Below are positions 1 through 10,948 of a DNA stretch of 64,000 nt, piece by piece. Source of the stretch: Hypericibacter adhaerens. GTDB taxonomy: Bacteria > Pseudomonadota > Alphaproteobacteria > Dongiales > Dongiaceae. The stretch's first letter is position 1. Each line of letters starts with the position of its first letter. The notes under the pieces are model-generated. The model saw only the letters and a list, made by a program, of their open reading frames with translations. It made no database searches and was not told where the DNA came from. The stretch lies in NCBI RefSeq assembly GCF_008728835.1, contig NZ_CP042582.1:2631001-2695000 (forward strand). The letters are read 5' to 3'. The translations under genes and the position numbers were made by a program.

Positions 1-830
1 CTCGTCGTCGTTGAAGCCGTGCTTGTGGACGTCGCCTGCTGGGCGGCCGCCATCGCTGCCTGTTCGGCCGCCTGGGCGGCGGCGTCGGCCTCGGCCTGGC
101 GCTCCTTGTCGACCGACGAACCCTGCTGCCAGACCGGCGCATATTTCGTGTGGGCGGCGAGGATATCCTTGTCCAGGGTCGAGAGCCGCTGCTGGGCGGC
201 CGGATTGCCGCCCTGAATGGCGGCCTCGTACCACTTCTTCGCCTCATCGAAGTTCCGCGGCACGCCTCTGCCCGAACGATACATCTCGGCCAGCGCGAAC
301 TGCGCATCGGCCGAGCCCTGGGTCGCCGCCTGCCCGAACCACCAGGCGGCGTCGTTGTAGCTCTGCTGCAGCCCGCCATCGCCGCGATAGTAAATCAGCC
401 CGAGATTGTACTCGGCCATGGGGTGGCCGCCCTCGGCCGCGAAGCGCCAGTAGCGGGCCGCCTGCTCCATGCTTTGCGGCACGCCCCGCCCCTGGGCGTA
501 CATCAGCGCCAGGTTGTTCTCGGCCGCGGGCAGCCCCTGATCGGCGGCCTTCTGGTACCATTTCACGGCTTCGGCATAGTCGCGCTTCTCGACGCCGGCG
601 CCGATCTCGTAGAGCAGGCCCATCCCGTGCTGGGCCCGGGCATCGCCGCCGTCGGCCAGCGGACGCCACTCCTTCGCCGCCGTGGCGAAGTCGCCCTTGT
701 CGAAGGCCGCGAGCCCCGCCTCGTAGCTTTCCGCCCATGCCGGCGCGGCAACCAGCAATGCCAGCAGCAGGGTCGCGATGAAGCCGGCGGCGCGCAGGCC
801 GTAAGCCCGTGTCGGATATGAGCGAATCAT
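1..830 (-). CDS. Sel1-repeat (TPR-like) exported protein, C-terminus cut by window edge
   Basis: The frame is open from an ATG at 830 to the left edge, so the C-terminus is missing. Residues 1-33 form a signal peptide (basic start, then a leucine/alanine core ending APAWA). After it come about five Sel1 repeats of 36 residues, each with the pattern A..W...AA..G...A...L..MY..G.GV (for example AVKWYQKAADQGLPAAENNLALMY). A coiled, alanine/glutamine-rich stretch follows the last repeat. Sel1 proteins are solenoid scaffolds for protein-protein contacts, often periplasmic; no enzymatic residue is expected. In-frame ATGs at 839 and 860 are possible earlier starts; 830 gives the most normal signal peptide. 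The partner and process cannot be told from the sequence. Confidence 0.8.
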   Translation of the reverse strand, partial: MIRSYPTRAYGLRAAGFIATLLLALLVAAPAWAESYEAGLAAFDKGDFATAAKEWRPLADGGDARAQHGMGLLYEIGAGVEKRDYAEAVKWYQKAADQGLPAAENNLALMYAQGRGVPQSMEQAARYWRFAAEGGHPMAEYNLGLIYYRGDGGLQQSYNDAAWWFGQAATQGSADAQFALAEMYRSGRGVPRNFDEAKKWYEAAIQGGNPAAQQRLSTLDKDILAAHTKYAPVWQQGSSVDKERQAEADAAAQAAEQAAMAAAQQATSTSTASTTT

Positions 831-910
831 GCGCGGCATGATGCCTGGGCCGGAAACCATGTGCAATGCGACCCTCAACGCCGCGCCGGGTAGCGGGAAT
901 TCGCGCCCGT

Positions 911-1321
911 TCAGTTCACCGGCCCGCCGGGCTCGTTGTCATTGTCGCTTTCCGCCGGCGGATCCTGGTTCGTGGGACCCGCCTGGTGATGCACCATCTT
1001 CCAGCGGCCGCGCTGGCGGATGAAGCAATTGGTCGCGACCAGGAAGCCGGCGCCGATCACCTCGAAGCAGATGACGATGGCGCTGTCGCCATGCTGAAAC
1101 ACGCGGGGGCTGCGGCAGCTTATGTCCGGGGCGTTCCGGCCGGTCAGGATCGCCCGCCAGCTGGCCAGGACCGTCTCGCGATCGGTCAGCGGCGCCCAGC
1201 CGGGATGGATGCAGACCACCGGCGCGTCCTTGGCCCAGAGATCCTCCATGGCGGCGGTGTCGCGATCGGCGAAGGCCCGGTAGAAGGCCTCGTTGGCGAA
1301 CAGGATGGCGTCGCGATCCAT
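911..1321 (-). CDS. SnoaL/NTF2-like (DUF4440-type) protein
   Basis: 136 residues from the ATG at 1321; the frame extends further upstream but that part is proline/arginine-rich and does not look like the fold. The sequence begins with an ATP-free NTF2-type helix ([22 protein letters not shown]) followed by the VCIHPGW and GW..L..R..VL..W motifs of the SnoaL-3 group, and ends with a [10 protein letters not shown] strand typical of this family. Members are small cone-shaped proteins of diverse or unknown activity (isomerase-like, or binding domains). It lies just downstream of tRNA-His on the same strand and may share its transcript. No specific function is assigned. Confidence 0.75.
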   Translation of the reverse strand: MDRDAILFANEAFYRAFADRDTAAMEDLWAKDAPVVCIHPGWAPLTDRETVLASWRAILTGRNAPDISCRSPRVFQHGDSAIVICFEVIGAGFLVATNCFIRQRGRWKMVHHQAGPTNQDPPAESDNDNEPGGPVN

Positions 1322-1431
1322 CGCACCCCGTGGCTTCCCGCCATCCGGGCGGTCGCGGGGCCCGCGCTCGTCCGGAAAGCCGTCTGGCGGCAAGCCCGAG
1401 AGGGCCGCCAGCGATGTTCAAGGAGAGAAAC

Positions 1432-1508
1432 TGGGGCGAGCGATGGGACTTGAACCCACGACATCCAGATCCACAATCTGGCGCTCTAACCAACTGAGCT
1501 ACGCCCGC
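1432..1508 (-). tRNA. tRNA-His (anticodon GTG)
   Basis: Minus-strand cloverleaf with a 7-bp acceptor stem (GCGGGCG with CGCTCGC, one G-U pair), anticodon loop TTGTGGA carrying GTG, T-arm GTTCAAGTC and an encoded CCA at 1432-1434. The discriminator base is C73 and a G lies at the -1 position (1509), both identity elements specific to tRNA-His. Confidence 0.97.
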
Positions 1509-1792
1509 CGCCGCGGCGGTTAAGTAAAGGGTGGCCGCGGTGCCGTCAAGCCGGCCGGCCCGCCGCCTTATGCCGCTTTGCCCGCCGGATGCCCCACCCC
1601 GCCCCGGCTTCTCGCAGGTAAGCGAAAAAACGTCGCGGCCAGAAAAGCCTGCTCCTCGCCGTACCGCGATTTAGGCTAGCCAATAACGGCTCCCCACCGG
1701 AAAGATGGGTTCCCCCGCCAAGCGCGGTCGGGACCGGTTCCCCGGGGAGCCCAAACATCGCCGCCCACCACCAATCAGGAGATCAGGGGACA

Positions 1793-2974
1793 ATGCTGCA
1801 ACTCGCCTCGGGCATGAGCCGCCTCGGCACCGAATCCGCCTTCGAAGTGCTGGCCCGCGCCAACGCGCTCGCCGCCGCGGGCAAGAGCATCATCAACCTC
1901 GGCATCGGCCAGCCCGACTTCAAGACGCCGGCCCATATCGTCGAGGCCGCGATCAAGGCGCTGAAGGACGGCCATCACGGCTATACCCCGGCCAACGGCA
2001 TCCCGCAGCTGCGCGAAGCCGTCTCCGCCGATCTCCATCGCCGCCACGGCGTGACGGTCGACCCCGCCCAGGTCGTGGTCGTCCCCGGCGGCAAGGTGAC
2101 GATGTTCTTCGCCATCCTCATGTTCGGCGAGCCCGGGGCGGAGATCATCTATCCGAACCCCGGCTTCCCGATCTACGAATCCGCGATCAACTTCACCGGC
2201 GCCAAGGCGGTGCCGCTGCCGCTCCTGGAGAAGAACGGCTTCGGCTTCTCGGCCGACGATCTGCTCTCGCGCATCACCGACAAGACCCGCCTCATCATCA
2301 TCAACAGCCCGGCCAACCCGACCGGCGGCGTCACCGCCGACGCCGAAGTCGAGAAGCTGGTGAAGGGCCTCGAGAAGTGGCCCAACGTCGCGATCATGTC
2401 GGACGAGATCTACAGCGAGATCCTCTATGAAGGCCGCAAGCATCTGAGCCTGCTGCGCTACGAGCAGCTGCGCGACCGCCTGATCATGCTCGATGGCTGG
2501 TCCAAGACCTACGCGATGACCGGCTGGCGCATGGGCTACGCGGTGTGGCCGGGCAAGCTCGCCGAGCTCGCCACGCGGCTCGCCATCAACTGCCATTCCT
2601 GCGTCAACGCCTCGGCGCAGTATGCGGGCATCGCCGCGCTCACCGGCCCCAAGGACGATGTCGCCAAAATGTGCAAGGCGTTCGACGAGCGCCGCCGCTT
2701 CGTGGTGGATGCGCTCAACAAGCTGCCGGGCGTCTCCTGCGTCGACGCGCTGGGCGCGTTCTACGTGTTCCCGAACGTCAGCAAGCTCGGCATGAGCTCG
2801 AAGCAGGTCGAGACCGGCCTCCTCAACGATGCCGGCATCGCCACCATCGCCGGCACCAGCTTCGGCAGCCATGGCGAGGGCTATATCCGCGTCTCCTATG
2901 CGAACAGCCTGGAGAACATCGCCGAGGCGATGCGCCGCTTCGGCGACTGGCTGGCCCAGCGCAAGGCGGCCTGA
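1793..2974 (+). CDS. Class I PLP-dependent aminotransferase
   Basis: 393 residues, normal for a fold-type I aspartate/tyrosine-like aminotransferase. The start ATG at 1793 is preceded by an AGGAGATCAGGGG ribosome site. Visible motifs are the substrate-loop LGIGQPDFKTP near residue 40, the SPANPTGG motif near 175, DEIYSEI near 205, and the PLP Schiff-base lysine K238 in DGWSKTYAMTGWRMGY; the distal phosphate-binding arginine lies in the C-terminal RVSYAN segment. It would transfer an amino group from an amino acid to a 2-oxo acid in the cytosol. Family members close to this sequence act on aspartate, aromatic amino acids or alanine; the substrate cannot be fixed from motifs. It stands alone, transcribed away from tRNA-His. 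Confidence 0.88.
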   Translation: MLQLASGMSRLGTESAFEVLARANALAAAGKSIINLGIGQPDFKTPAHIVEAAIKALKDGHHGYTPANGIPQLREAVSADLHRRHGVTVDPAQVVVVPGGKVTMFFAILMFGEPGAEIIYPNPGFPIYESAINFTGAKAVPLPLLEKNGFGFSADDLLSRITDKTRLIIINSPANPTGGVTADAEVEKLVKGLEKWPNVAIMSDEIYSEILYEGRKHLSLLRYEQLRDRLIMLDGWSKTYAMTGWRMGYAVWPGKLAELATRLAINCHSCVNASAQYAGIAALTGPKDDVAKMCKAFDERRRFVVDALNKLPGVSCVDALGAFYVFPNVSKLGMSSKQVETGLLNDAGIATIAGTSFGSHGEGYIRVSYANSLENIAEAMRRFGDWLAQRKAA

Positions 2975-3073
2975 GTTCAAGCCAACCGACGGCCGGCGAG
3001 ACCTTCCAGCACCCGGAGCGGCGACCGACCGCCGGCTATGCCGGCAATCCGTTGAAACTGAGCGAAGCCCGCT

Positions 3074-3955
3074 CTACGTCAGACGGCGCCCCGCAAGACT
3101 CTCCAGCACCCTGAGCGGGCTTCGCTCGGGGTGTTTCATTTGCTCGACATCCAGGTGGAAGGTCTGCTCCAGCGCATAGCGGCCCGCGAGCGCCGCATGC
3201 GGGCGCTGGTCCGTGAAGACGATCCAGGTCGCGCCCGCCGGGAAGTCGATTTCCTCGATCACGCCCTCGCGCTGATAGCCGTCGTCGCGCTTCATCGCGT
3301 CATGAAGCTGCAGCATGTAGTGGTCATAGTCGCGCCGTCGGCCCTTGGTGAGACCGAGCCACGCATGGAGCAAGGCGCTGCCGGGCCGCGGCTTCGGCAG
3401 GCGCGGGTAGAATTGCGGTGCGGTCGATGCGAAGGGGCCGCCGATGCGCCAGCGCCGCGCCTGGCCCGCAGGATTGACGTTGCTGAAGACCCGCAGGATG
3501 CGCCGGCCCGCCGTGGGCCGCGAGGGGAACGCGTCGACATGCAACCGGGTGTCGTCCTGGCGCGGCGAGCTCGACCGACCCGCGATCTCCACCGGCCGGA
3601 AGCTGGTGCGTGCCGTCTCGATCCGGCCGCGATAGAGCGGAATGGCCGCCTCGACCAGGCGCCGGCTCGCCTCGGCATAGCGTGCCATCAGCCGCGTCAG
3701 GCCCGTCGCGTCCTCGCCCTCGGCCTTGGTGCCGCCGAGCGACCGCCGCGCGGCCTCGTAGCTGATGTTCTTGGCCGCCGCCGACCAGCCCTCGACGAAG
3801 AAGCGGCCTTCCGACGGCTCGATGGCGAAGCGGAGGTCCGGAAAGAGCAGGATCCCGCCGGCCTCCAGCGCCTCCAGCGCCCGTGCCTGCCCCGCCTCAT
3901 CGAGCGTGGGCGGCCAGGCCGTTCCGGGGAAACGTTCGAGACTGGACATGACCAT
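3074..3955 (-). CDS. Kdo-hydroxylase-like Fe(II)/2-oxoglutarate dioxygenase
   Basis: 293 residues from ATG 3955. The sequence shows the facial-triad pattern of Fe(II)/2-oxoglutarate oxygenases: H139-x-D141 in LHVDAFPSRP and a distal H253 in the RPHAALAG segment. The overall match is to the family containing KdoO, which hydroxylates the Kdo sugar of lipopolysaccharide inner core; the typical RVFSNVNP and WLGLTKGRRRDYDHYML stretches are present. The inferred job is lipopolysaccharide core modification at the cytoplasmic face of the inner membrane. An upstream in-frame TTG at 3982 is possible, but an NtrC-like site (3965-3981) lies there, so ATG 3955 (or ATG 3949) is preferred. It is divergent from glnB. 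Confidence 0.72.
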   Translation of the reverse strand: MVMSSLERFPGTAWPPTLDEAGQARALEALEAGGILLFPDLRFAIEPSEGRFFVEGWSAAAKNISYEAARRSLGGTKAEGEDATGLTRLMARYAEASRRLVEAAIPLYRGRIETARTSFRPVEIAGRSSSPRQDDTRLHVDAFPSRPTAGRRILRVFSNVNPAGQARRWRIGGPFASTAPQFYPRLPKPRPGSALLHAWLGLTKGRRRDYDHYMLQLHDAMKRDDGYQREGVIEEIDFPAGATWIVFTDQRPHAALAGRYALEQTFHLDVEQMKHPERSPLRVLESLAGRRLT

Positions 3956-3964
3956 TGTCACGCT

Positions 3965-3981
3965 TGCGTAATCGCCCTGCA
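3965..3981. promoter_or_regulatory. Distal NtrC-like binding site upstream of glnB
   Basis: TGC-N11-GCA with extended TTGC/GCAA symmetry, matching the core spacing of the NtrC (NtrC-family enhancer) consensus. It is centred about 128 bp upstream of the predicted glnB transcription start, and 43 bp (about four helical turns) from the second copy. Confidence 0.5.
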
Positions 3982-4007
3982 AATCCCTGCCTATTTCTAA
4001 GCCGATA

Positions 4008-4488
<481 letters not shown>

Positions 4489-4606
4489 CGGCCCTATCCA
4501 ACCATCCGACACGACAGCGACTTTCGAGACGATGACGCACTGACCGACCCAGACCATCCAGACCCACGAAACAATACGAACCCACAGACCCAGGGAAGAC
4601 GCACAC

Positions 4607-6016
4607 ATGTCCGATCCGAAAAAGCTCCTCGCGCTGATCAAGGAGCATGACGTCAAATATGTCGATTTCCGCTTCACCGACCCGCGCGGCAAGTGGCATC
4701 ACCTCGCTCAGGCGGTCGTCACCGTCGACGAGGATATGCTGACCGAGGGCGTGATGTTCGACGGCTCCTCGATCGCCGGCTGGAAGGCCATCAACGAGTC
4801 CGACATGATCCTGATGCCGGACTGCGACACCGCGGTGCTGGATCCGTTCGCGGCCCAGACCTCGCTGGTCGTGTTCTGCGACATCGTGGAGCCGCTCACC
4901 GGCCAGAACTACGGCCGCGACCCGCGCTCGATCGCCAAGGCGGCCGAGACCTACCTCAAGAGCACCGGCATCGGCGACACCGCCTTCATGGGCCCCGAGG
5001 CCGAGTTCTTCGTGTTCGACGACATGCGGTACGAAGTCTCGATGAACCGCACCTTCGTCGAGTTCTCCTCCGACGAGGGCCCCTATGTCAGCGGGCGCAA
5101 GATGGAGGAAGGCAATCACGGTCACCGTCCGGGCATCAAGGGCGGCTACTTCCCGGTGGCGCCGCTCGACAGCGGCGGCGACCTGCGCGCCGAGATGCTC
5201 TCCACCATCGCCGAGATGGGCGTTGCGGTCGAGAAGCATCACCACGAGGTGGCGCCGAGCCAGCACGAGCTGGGCATCAAGTTCAACACGCTGACCAAGA
5301 TCGCCGACGGGATGCAGATCTACAAATACTGCGTCCACAACGTCGCGCATTCCTACGGCAAGACGGCGACCTTCATGCCGAAGCCGGTGAAGGGCGACAA
5401 CGGCTCGGGCATGCATGTCCATCAGTCGATCTGGAAGAACGGCCAGCCGCTGTTCGCCGGCAACGGCTATGCGGACCTGTCGGAGACCGCGCTCTACTAC
5501 ATCGGCGGCATCATCAAGCACGCCAAGGCCATCAACGCCTTCACCAACCCGCTCACCAACAGCTACAAGCGCCTGGTGCCGGGTTTCGAGGCGCCGGTGC
5601 TCCTGGCCTACTCCTCGCGCAACCGCTCGGCTTCCTGCCGCATCCCGTTCGTCGCGAACCCGAAGGGCAAGCGCGTCGAGGTGCGGTTCCCGGATCCGGG
5701 CGCCAATCCCTACCTCGCCTACTCGGCCATGCTGATGGCGGGCATCGACGGCATCGTGAACAAGATCCATCCGGGCGACCCGATGGACAAGAACCTCTAC
5801 GACCTGCCGCCGGAAGAGCTGAAGAACGTCCCCACCGTCTGCGGCTCGCTGCGCGAGGCGCTCGAGAGCCTGCAGAAGGACAACGCGTTCCTGAAGAAGG
5901 GCGACGTCTTCACCGACGACTTCATCAACGCCTATCTCGAGCTGCGGTGGGAAGAGGTGCACGACTTCGAGATGACCCCGCACCCGCTCGAGTACAAGCT
6001 CTACTACTCCGTCTAA
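4607..6016 (+). CDS. glnA: Glutamine synthetase, type I
   Basis: 469 residues, normal for the dodecameric GSI-beta class. It makes glutamine from glutamate, ammonium and ATP. The N-terminal beta-grasp ([15 protein letters not shown]) and [10 protein letters not shown] motifs, the ATP-binding [16 protein letters not shown] segment and the glutamate-binding NRSASCRIP segment are intact. The adenylylation tyrosine is Y398 in NLYDLPPEE, so activity is expected to be controlled by GlnE under P-II. It is the second gene after the sigma-54 promoter, 118 bp downstream of glnB, and ends before a strong hairpin terminator. Confidence 0.98.
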   Translation: MSDPKKLLALIKEHDVKYVDFRFTDPRGKWHHLAQAVVTVDEDMLTEGVMFDGSSIAGWKAINESDMILMPDCDTAVLDPFAAQTSLVVFCDIVEPLTGQNYGRDPRSIAKAAETYLKSTGIGDTAFMGPEAEFFVFDDMRYEVSMNRTFVEFSSDEGPYVSGRKMEEGNHGHRPGIKGGYFPVAPLDSGGDLRAEMLSTIAEMGVAVEKHHHEVAPSQHELGIKFNTLTKIADGMQIYKYCVHNVAHSYGKTATFMPKPVKGDNGSGMHVHQSIWKNGQPLFAGNGYADLSETALYYIGGIIKHAKAINAFTNPLTNSYKRLVPGFEAPVLLAYSSRNRSASCRIPFVANPKGKRVEVRFPDPGANPYLAYSAMLMAGIDGIVNKIHPGDPMDKNLYDLPPEELKNVPTVCGSLREALESLQKDNAFLKKGDVFTDDFINAYLELRWEEVHDFEMTPHPLEYKLYYSV

Positions 6017-6069
6017 CGGCCTTCCCTGGTGCGGCGCCACAAACGCCGCGTGTCGAGGCCGTTACCCTG

Positions 6070-6109
6070 GGCCGCCTTCGCAAGATCCGCGAAGGCGGCC
6101 TCTTTCTTT
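6070..6109 (+). terminator. Rho-independent terminator of glnB-glnA
   Basis: A perfect 11-bp stem GCCGCCTTCGC (6071-6081) and GCGAAGGCGGC (6089-6099) with a 7-base loop is followed by CTCTTTCTTT. It lies 54 bp after the glnA stop and also separates the convergent kinase gene. Confidence 0.9.
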
Positions 6110-6131
6110 GGGCGGCGGGACGGGAAGACGA

Positions 6132-7586
<1,455 letters not shown>

Positions 7587-7769
7587 GGCGAAGTCGCTCC
7601 CGACCTTCGGCCCAGTTTCGGAACGAAGCTGGTTCGTGCCGATGATCCTGGCAGCAGTCTGAGCGCGAGGTATGGAGGAACCCTTAACCAACGGGTAAGG
7701 GTATAGCGCAAGGGGCGGCCATTATTCCCCGCGCCGACAATGTCCTAGCCGGCTATTCCCGGGTTTCCG

Positions 7770-8195
7770 CTATTCCTGCGGCACCGGCCGCGGCCGGCCG
7801 GTCTCGTCGATCGCCACATAGGTGAAGCGGGCCTGGGTGACCTTTTCGGCCTTGCCGGAATGGCGGCGCTGCACCCAGCTTTCGATATCGATCGTCATGG
7901 AGGTCCGGCCGATCCTCACGATGGTCGCGTAGCAGCTCAGGAGGTCGCCGATCATGACAGGGCGATGAAACTCCATCGCGTCGACCGCCACGGTGACCAC
8001 GCGCCCGCGGGCGCGGCGGATCGCCGCGACCCCGCCGGCGATGTCCATCTGGGCCATCAGCCAGCCGCCGAAGATGTCGCCATTGGCATTGGCGTCCGCC
8101 GGCATGGCCAGCGTGCGGATCGCCGGATCGCGCTCCGGAAGCCCGTCGCTCGGGCCGGACGCCGCCGGGGAATCGGGGGGGCGAGTCTCGCTCAT
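7770..8195 (-). CDS. Hotdog-fold acyl-CoA thioesterase (YciA/ACOT family)
   Basis: 141 residues. The defining motif GDIFGGWLMAQMDIAGG near residue 40 carries the catalytic aspartate of the YciA-type hotdog, followed by VAVDAMEFHRPVMIGDLLS and the VTQARFTYVAID strand. The enzyme would hydrolyse acyl-CoA to free acid and CoA in the cytosol. The first 25 residues are a proline/serine-rich leader outside the fold. It is transcribed away from parE; the two share a 141-bp divergent region. Confidence 0.88.
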   Translation of the reverse strand: MSETRPPDSPAASGPSDGLPERDPAIRTLAMPADANANGDIFGGWLMAQMDIAGGVAAIRRARGRVVTVAVDAMEFHRPVMIGDLLSCYATIVRIGRTSMTIDIESWVQRRHSGKAEKVTQARFTYVAIDETGRPRPVPQE

Positions 8196-8306
8196 GATGG
8201 GCCGCAGTCTGGCCTTTCGCGGCCGTGGCTGTCGAGGGCGCGCATCGTCAAATTCCGCAGCATCTAGTGGGGGATACCGGTTCTGTCCCCAGCATCTTGC
8301 TTGTGC

Positions 8307-8328
8307 CGCCCCCCGCCCTTCCTATAAT
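8307..8328 (+). promoter_or_regulatory. Sigma-70 promoter of parE, possibly leaderless
   Basis: A perfect -10 box TATAAT lies at 8323-8328, with a weak -35 candidate (TTGTGC) 16 bases upstream. The parE ATG is at 8337, so a start 7-9 bases below the -10 would fall on or next to the start codon. There is no Shine-Dalgarno before the ATG. Confidence 0.6.
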
Positions 8329-8336
8329 CCGCCGCC

Positions 8337-10325
8337 ATGAACGATCTCTTCTCGAACGGGCCGCGCGGCAAGGCGGCCGACTATACCGCCAAGGATATCG
8401 AGGTCCTGGAGGGGCTTGAGCCTGTCCGCAAGCGCCCCGGCATGTATATCGGCGGCACGGACGAGCGCGCGCTCCATCATCTCGCGGCCGAGGTGCTCGA
8501 CAACGCGATGGACGAGGCGGTCGCGGGCTATGCGAGCCGGATCCAGGTCGAGCTCGGCGCCGGCGACATCGTCACCATCACCGACAATGGCCGCGGGATC
8601 CCCATCGACCCGCATCCGAAGTTCAAGAACAAGTCCGCCCTCGAAGTGATCCTCACCATGCTGCATTCGGGCGGCAAGTTCTCGGGCAAGGCCTACACCA
8701 CCTCGGGCGGCCTGCATGGCGTCGGCGTCTCGGTCGTCAATGCGCTCTCGGACAAGCTCACCGTCGAGGTCGCGCGCGACAAGCAGGTCTATGCCCAGAG
8801 CTACGAGCGCGGCGTCCCGGTCACCAAGCTGAAGAAGACCGGCGAGACCTCCAACCGCCGCGGCACGACGGTCACCTTCCATCCCGATCCGAAGATCTTC
8901 GGCACGGGCGTGCATTTCCGCCCCGAGCGGCTCTACCGGATGGCCCGCTCCAAGGCCTATCTCTTCCGCGGCGTCGAGATCCTCTGGCGCTGCGATCCGA
9001 GCCTCATCAAGGGCGACGACAAGACCCCCGCCGAGGAGACCTTCCACTTCCCCGGCGGCCTCGCCGACTTCCTCGCCTCGACGCTCGAAGGCCGCCAGAC
9101 CGTGACAGCGACGCCCTTCGTCGGCCGCGCCGAGTTCCCCGACCAGCAGGGCCGGGTCGAATGGGCCATGGCCTGGCCGGTCGACCAGGAGCCCTATTTC
9201 AGCGCCTACTGCAACACGGTGCCGACGCCCGAGGGCGGCACGCACGAGGCCGGCATGCGCTCCGGCCTCACCCGCTCGCTCAAGGCCTATGGCGATCTGG
9301 TCGGCAACCGCAAGGCCGCGCAGATCACGGCCGAGGATCTCTGCGGGAATGCCGTCTCGCTGCTCTCGATCTTCATCCGCGAGCCGCAGTTCCAGGGCCA
9401 GACCAAGGAGAAGCTGGCCTCGGTCGAGGCGCAGAAGCTGGTCGACGCCTCGCTCAAGGACCATTTCGACCATTGGCTGTCGGACGACCCGAACCGCGCA
9501 CGCGATCTCCTCGACTACATGGTGGAGCGCGCCGAGGAACGGTTGCGCAAGCGCCAGGACAAGGAGCTCAGCCGCAAGACCGCGACCCGCAAGCTCAGGC
9601 TGCCCGGCAAGCTCACCGACTGCAGCCGCGACGCGGCCGACGGCACCGAACTCTTCCTGGTCGAGGGCGATTCCGCCGGCGGCTCGGCCAAGCAGGCACG
9701 CAGCCGCGAGACCCAGGCGGTCCTCCCCTTGCGCGGCAAGATCCTCAACGTCGCCAGCGCCTCGGCCGACAAGCTCTCCCAGAACCAGGAGCTGATCGAC
9801 CTGATCCAGGCGCTGGGCTGCGGCACGCGCGACAAGTTCGATGTCAAGAAGCTGCGCTACGAGCGCATCATCATCATGACCGATGCCGACGTGGACGGCG
9901 CCCACATCGCCTCGCTGCTGATGACCTTCTTCTATCGCGAGATGCCGGGACTGATCGAGAAGGGCCATCTCTATCTGGCCCAGCCGCCGCTCTACCGCCT
10001 GACCCAGGGCGGAACCTCGGTCTACGCGCGCGACGACCGGCACAAGGACGAGCTGATCGAGACCGCCTTCAAGGGCCGCGGCAAGGTCGAGATCAGCCGC
10101 TTCAAGGGCCTGGGCGAGATGCCGGCGCAGCAGCTCAAGGAGACCACCATGGATCCGGCCCGGCGCACGCTGCTGCGCGTCGCGGTCCCCGACCGCTATG
10201 GCGAGGACCGCGAGAGTGCCCGCGACACCGCCGACCTGATCGAGCGCCTGATGGGCCGCAAGCCCGAGCTGCGCTTCCAATTCATCCAGGAAAACGCGTC
10301 CAAGGTGCAGGAACTGGACGTCTAG
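8337..10325 (+). CDS. parE: DNA topoisomerase IV subunit B
   Basis: 662 residues, as expected for alphaproteobacterial ParE and shorter than GyrB. The GHKL ATPase has the N-box EVLDNAMDEAV, DNGRGIPID and the GLHGVGVSVVNALS lid; the transducer has the QTKEKL loop lysine; the TOPRIM domain has the catalytic glutamate in LVEGDSAGGSAKQARSRETQAVLPLRGKILN-type sequence and the DADVDGAH metal site. With ParC (not in this window) it decatenates daughter chromosomes. RPGMYIGG and the short C-terminus (FIQENASKVQELDV) are typical of ParE and favour it over GyrB. Confidence 0.96.
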   Translation: MNDLFSNGPRGKAADYTAKDIEVLEGLEPVRKRPGMYIGGTDERALHHLAAEVLDNAMDEAVAGYASRIQVELGAGDIVTITDNGRGIPIDPHPKFKNKSALEVILTMLHSGGKFSGKAYTTSGGLHGVGVSVVNALSDKLTVEVARDKQVYAQSYERGVPVTKLKKTGETSNRRGTTVTFHPDPKIFGTGVHFRPERLYRMARSKAYLFRGVEILWRCDPSLIKGDDKTPAEETFHFPGGLADFLASTLEGRQTVTATPFVGRAEFPDQQGRVEWAMAWPVDQEPYFSAYCNTVPTPEGGTHEAGMRSGLTRSLKAYGDLVGNRKAAQITAEDLCGNAVSLLSIFIREPQFQGQTKEKLASVEAQKLVDASLKDHFDHWLSDDPNRARDLLDYMVERAEERLRKRQDKELSRKTATRKLRLPGKLTDCSRDAADGTELFLVEGDSAGGSAKQARSRETQAVLPLRGKILNVASASADKLSQNQELIDLIQALGCGTRDKFDVKKLRYERIIIMTDADVDGAHIASLLMTFFYREMPGLIEKGHLYLAQPPLYRLTQGGTSVYARDDRHKDELIETAFKGRGKVEISRFKGLGEMPAQQLKETTMDPARRTLLRVAVPDRYGEDRESARDTADLIERLMGRKPELRFQFIQENASKVQELDV

Positions 10326-10449
10326 GGCGTTTCCCGGTTAAGTTGCGTCTGGGAAACTTGCCGGTTTCCTTTGTCGGGTTGCGTTGCTTCGGCGAGCCGA
10401 TGCCTGCACCCGCATTGGGTCCACAACCTGGTGGCTTCGCGGTAATCGC

Positions 10450-10860
10450 ATGTCGCGACGGCAGCGCTTGTTCGGCCTCGTCATGATCCTCGCCTGCCTG
10501 GCGGGTGCGGCCGCGCGCGCCGAGGTCACGCGCAGCAGCCTGCGCGACGTGTCGCTGACGATCATGGCGCTCTACAATGCCGGCGACGGCATCGGCCTCT
10601 ATGCACGGCTGAGCGAGCCGCTGGCGCTGCGCTACTCGGCGGCGACCCTGACCGAGACCCTGTCCGAATGCCGCGAACGCCTCGGCTCGCTCACCCGTCT
10701 CAGCCTGCCCGTGGCCAGCAACGCCACCTCGGGGATGTTCGCGGCCTATTTCGAGACCGGCACGCGAGACATGTATCTCGAGCTCGACGAGCAGGGCCTG
10801 ATCAGGCTGGTCAGCTTCGCCGGCGCGGAGGATAATTGCAGCCTGGTTCAGCCTGAATAG
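10450..10860 (+). CDS. Small exported protein of unknown function
   Basis: 136 residues from ATG 10450. Residues 1-26 are a signal peptide (MSRRQR, hydrophobic core, cleavage after AARA). The mature part is predicted mostly helical with a single pair of cysteines (ECRERL and EDNCSLVQPE) that could form a disulfide, so a periplasmic location is likely. I recognise no family. It lies 124 bp after parE and 88 bp before a small lipoprotein gene in the same direction. Confidence 0.6.
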   Translation: MSRRQRLFGLVMILACLAGAAARAEVTRSSLRDVSLTIMALYNAGDGIGLYARLSEPLALRYSAATLTETLSECRERLGSLTRLSLPVASNATSGMFAAYFETGTRDMYLELDEQGLIRLVSFAGAEDNCSLVQPE

Positions 10861-10948
10861 GGCAATCTTGTCCGTCCCCCGGGCCCGACCCATATCTCAG
10901 GAACAGGCCGCCCGGCGGTGGCGGCATTTCCTCGTCCGAGGTTTCATC

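Noticed and set aside
3002-3120. Short partial copy of CCAGCACCCNGAGCGG, about 100 bp apart
   Set aside because: Only 16 bases match (15 identical); too short to call a duplication.
10328-10360. GTTTCCC/GGGAAAC inverted repeat after parE considered as a terminator
   Set aside because: The loop is long (15 bases) and there is no T-tract.
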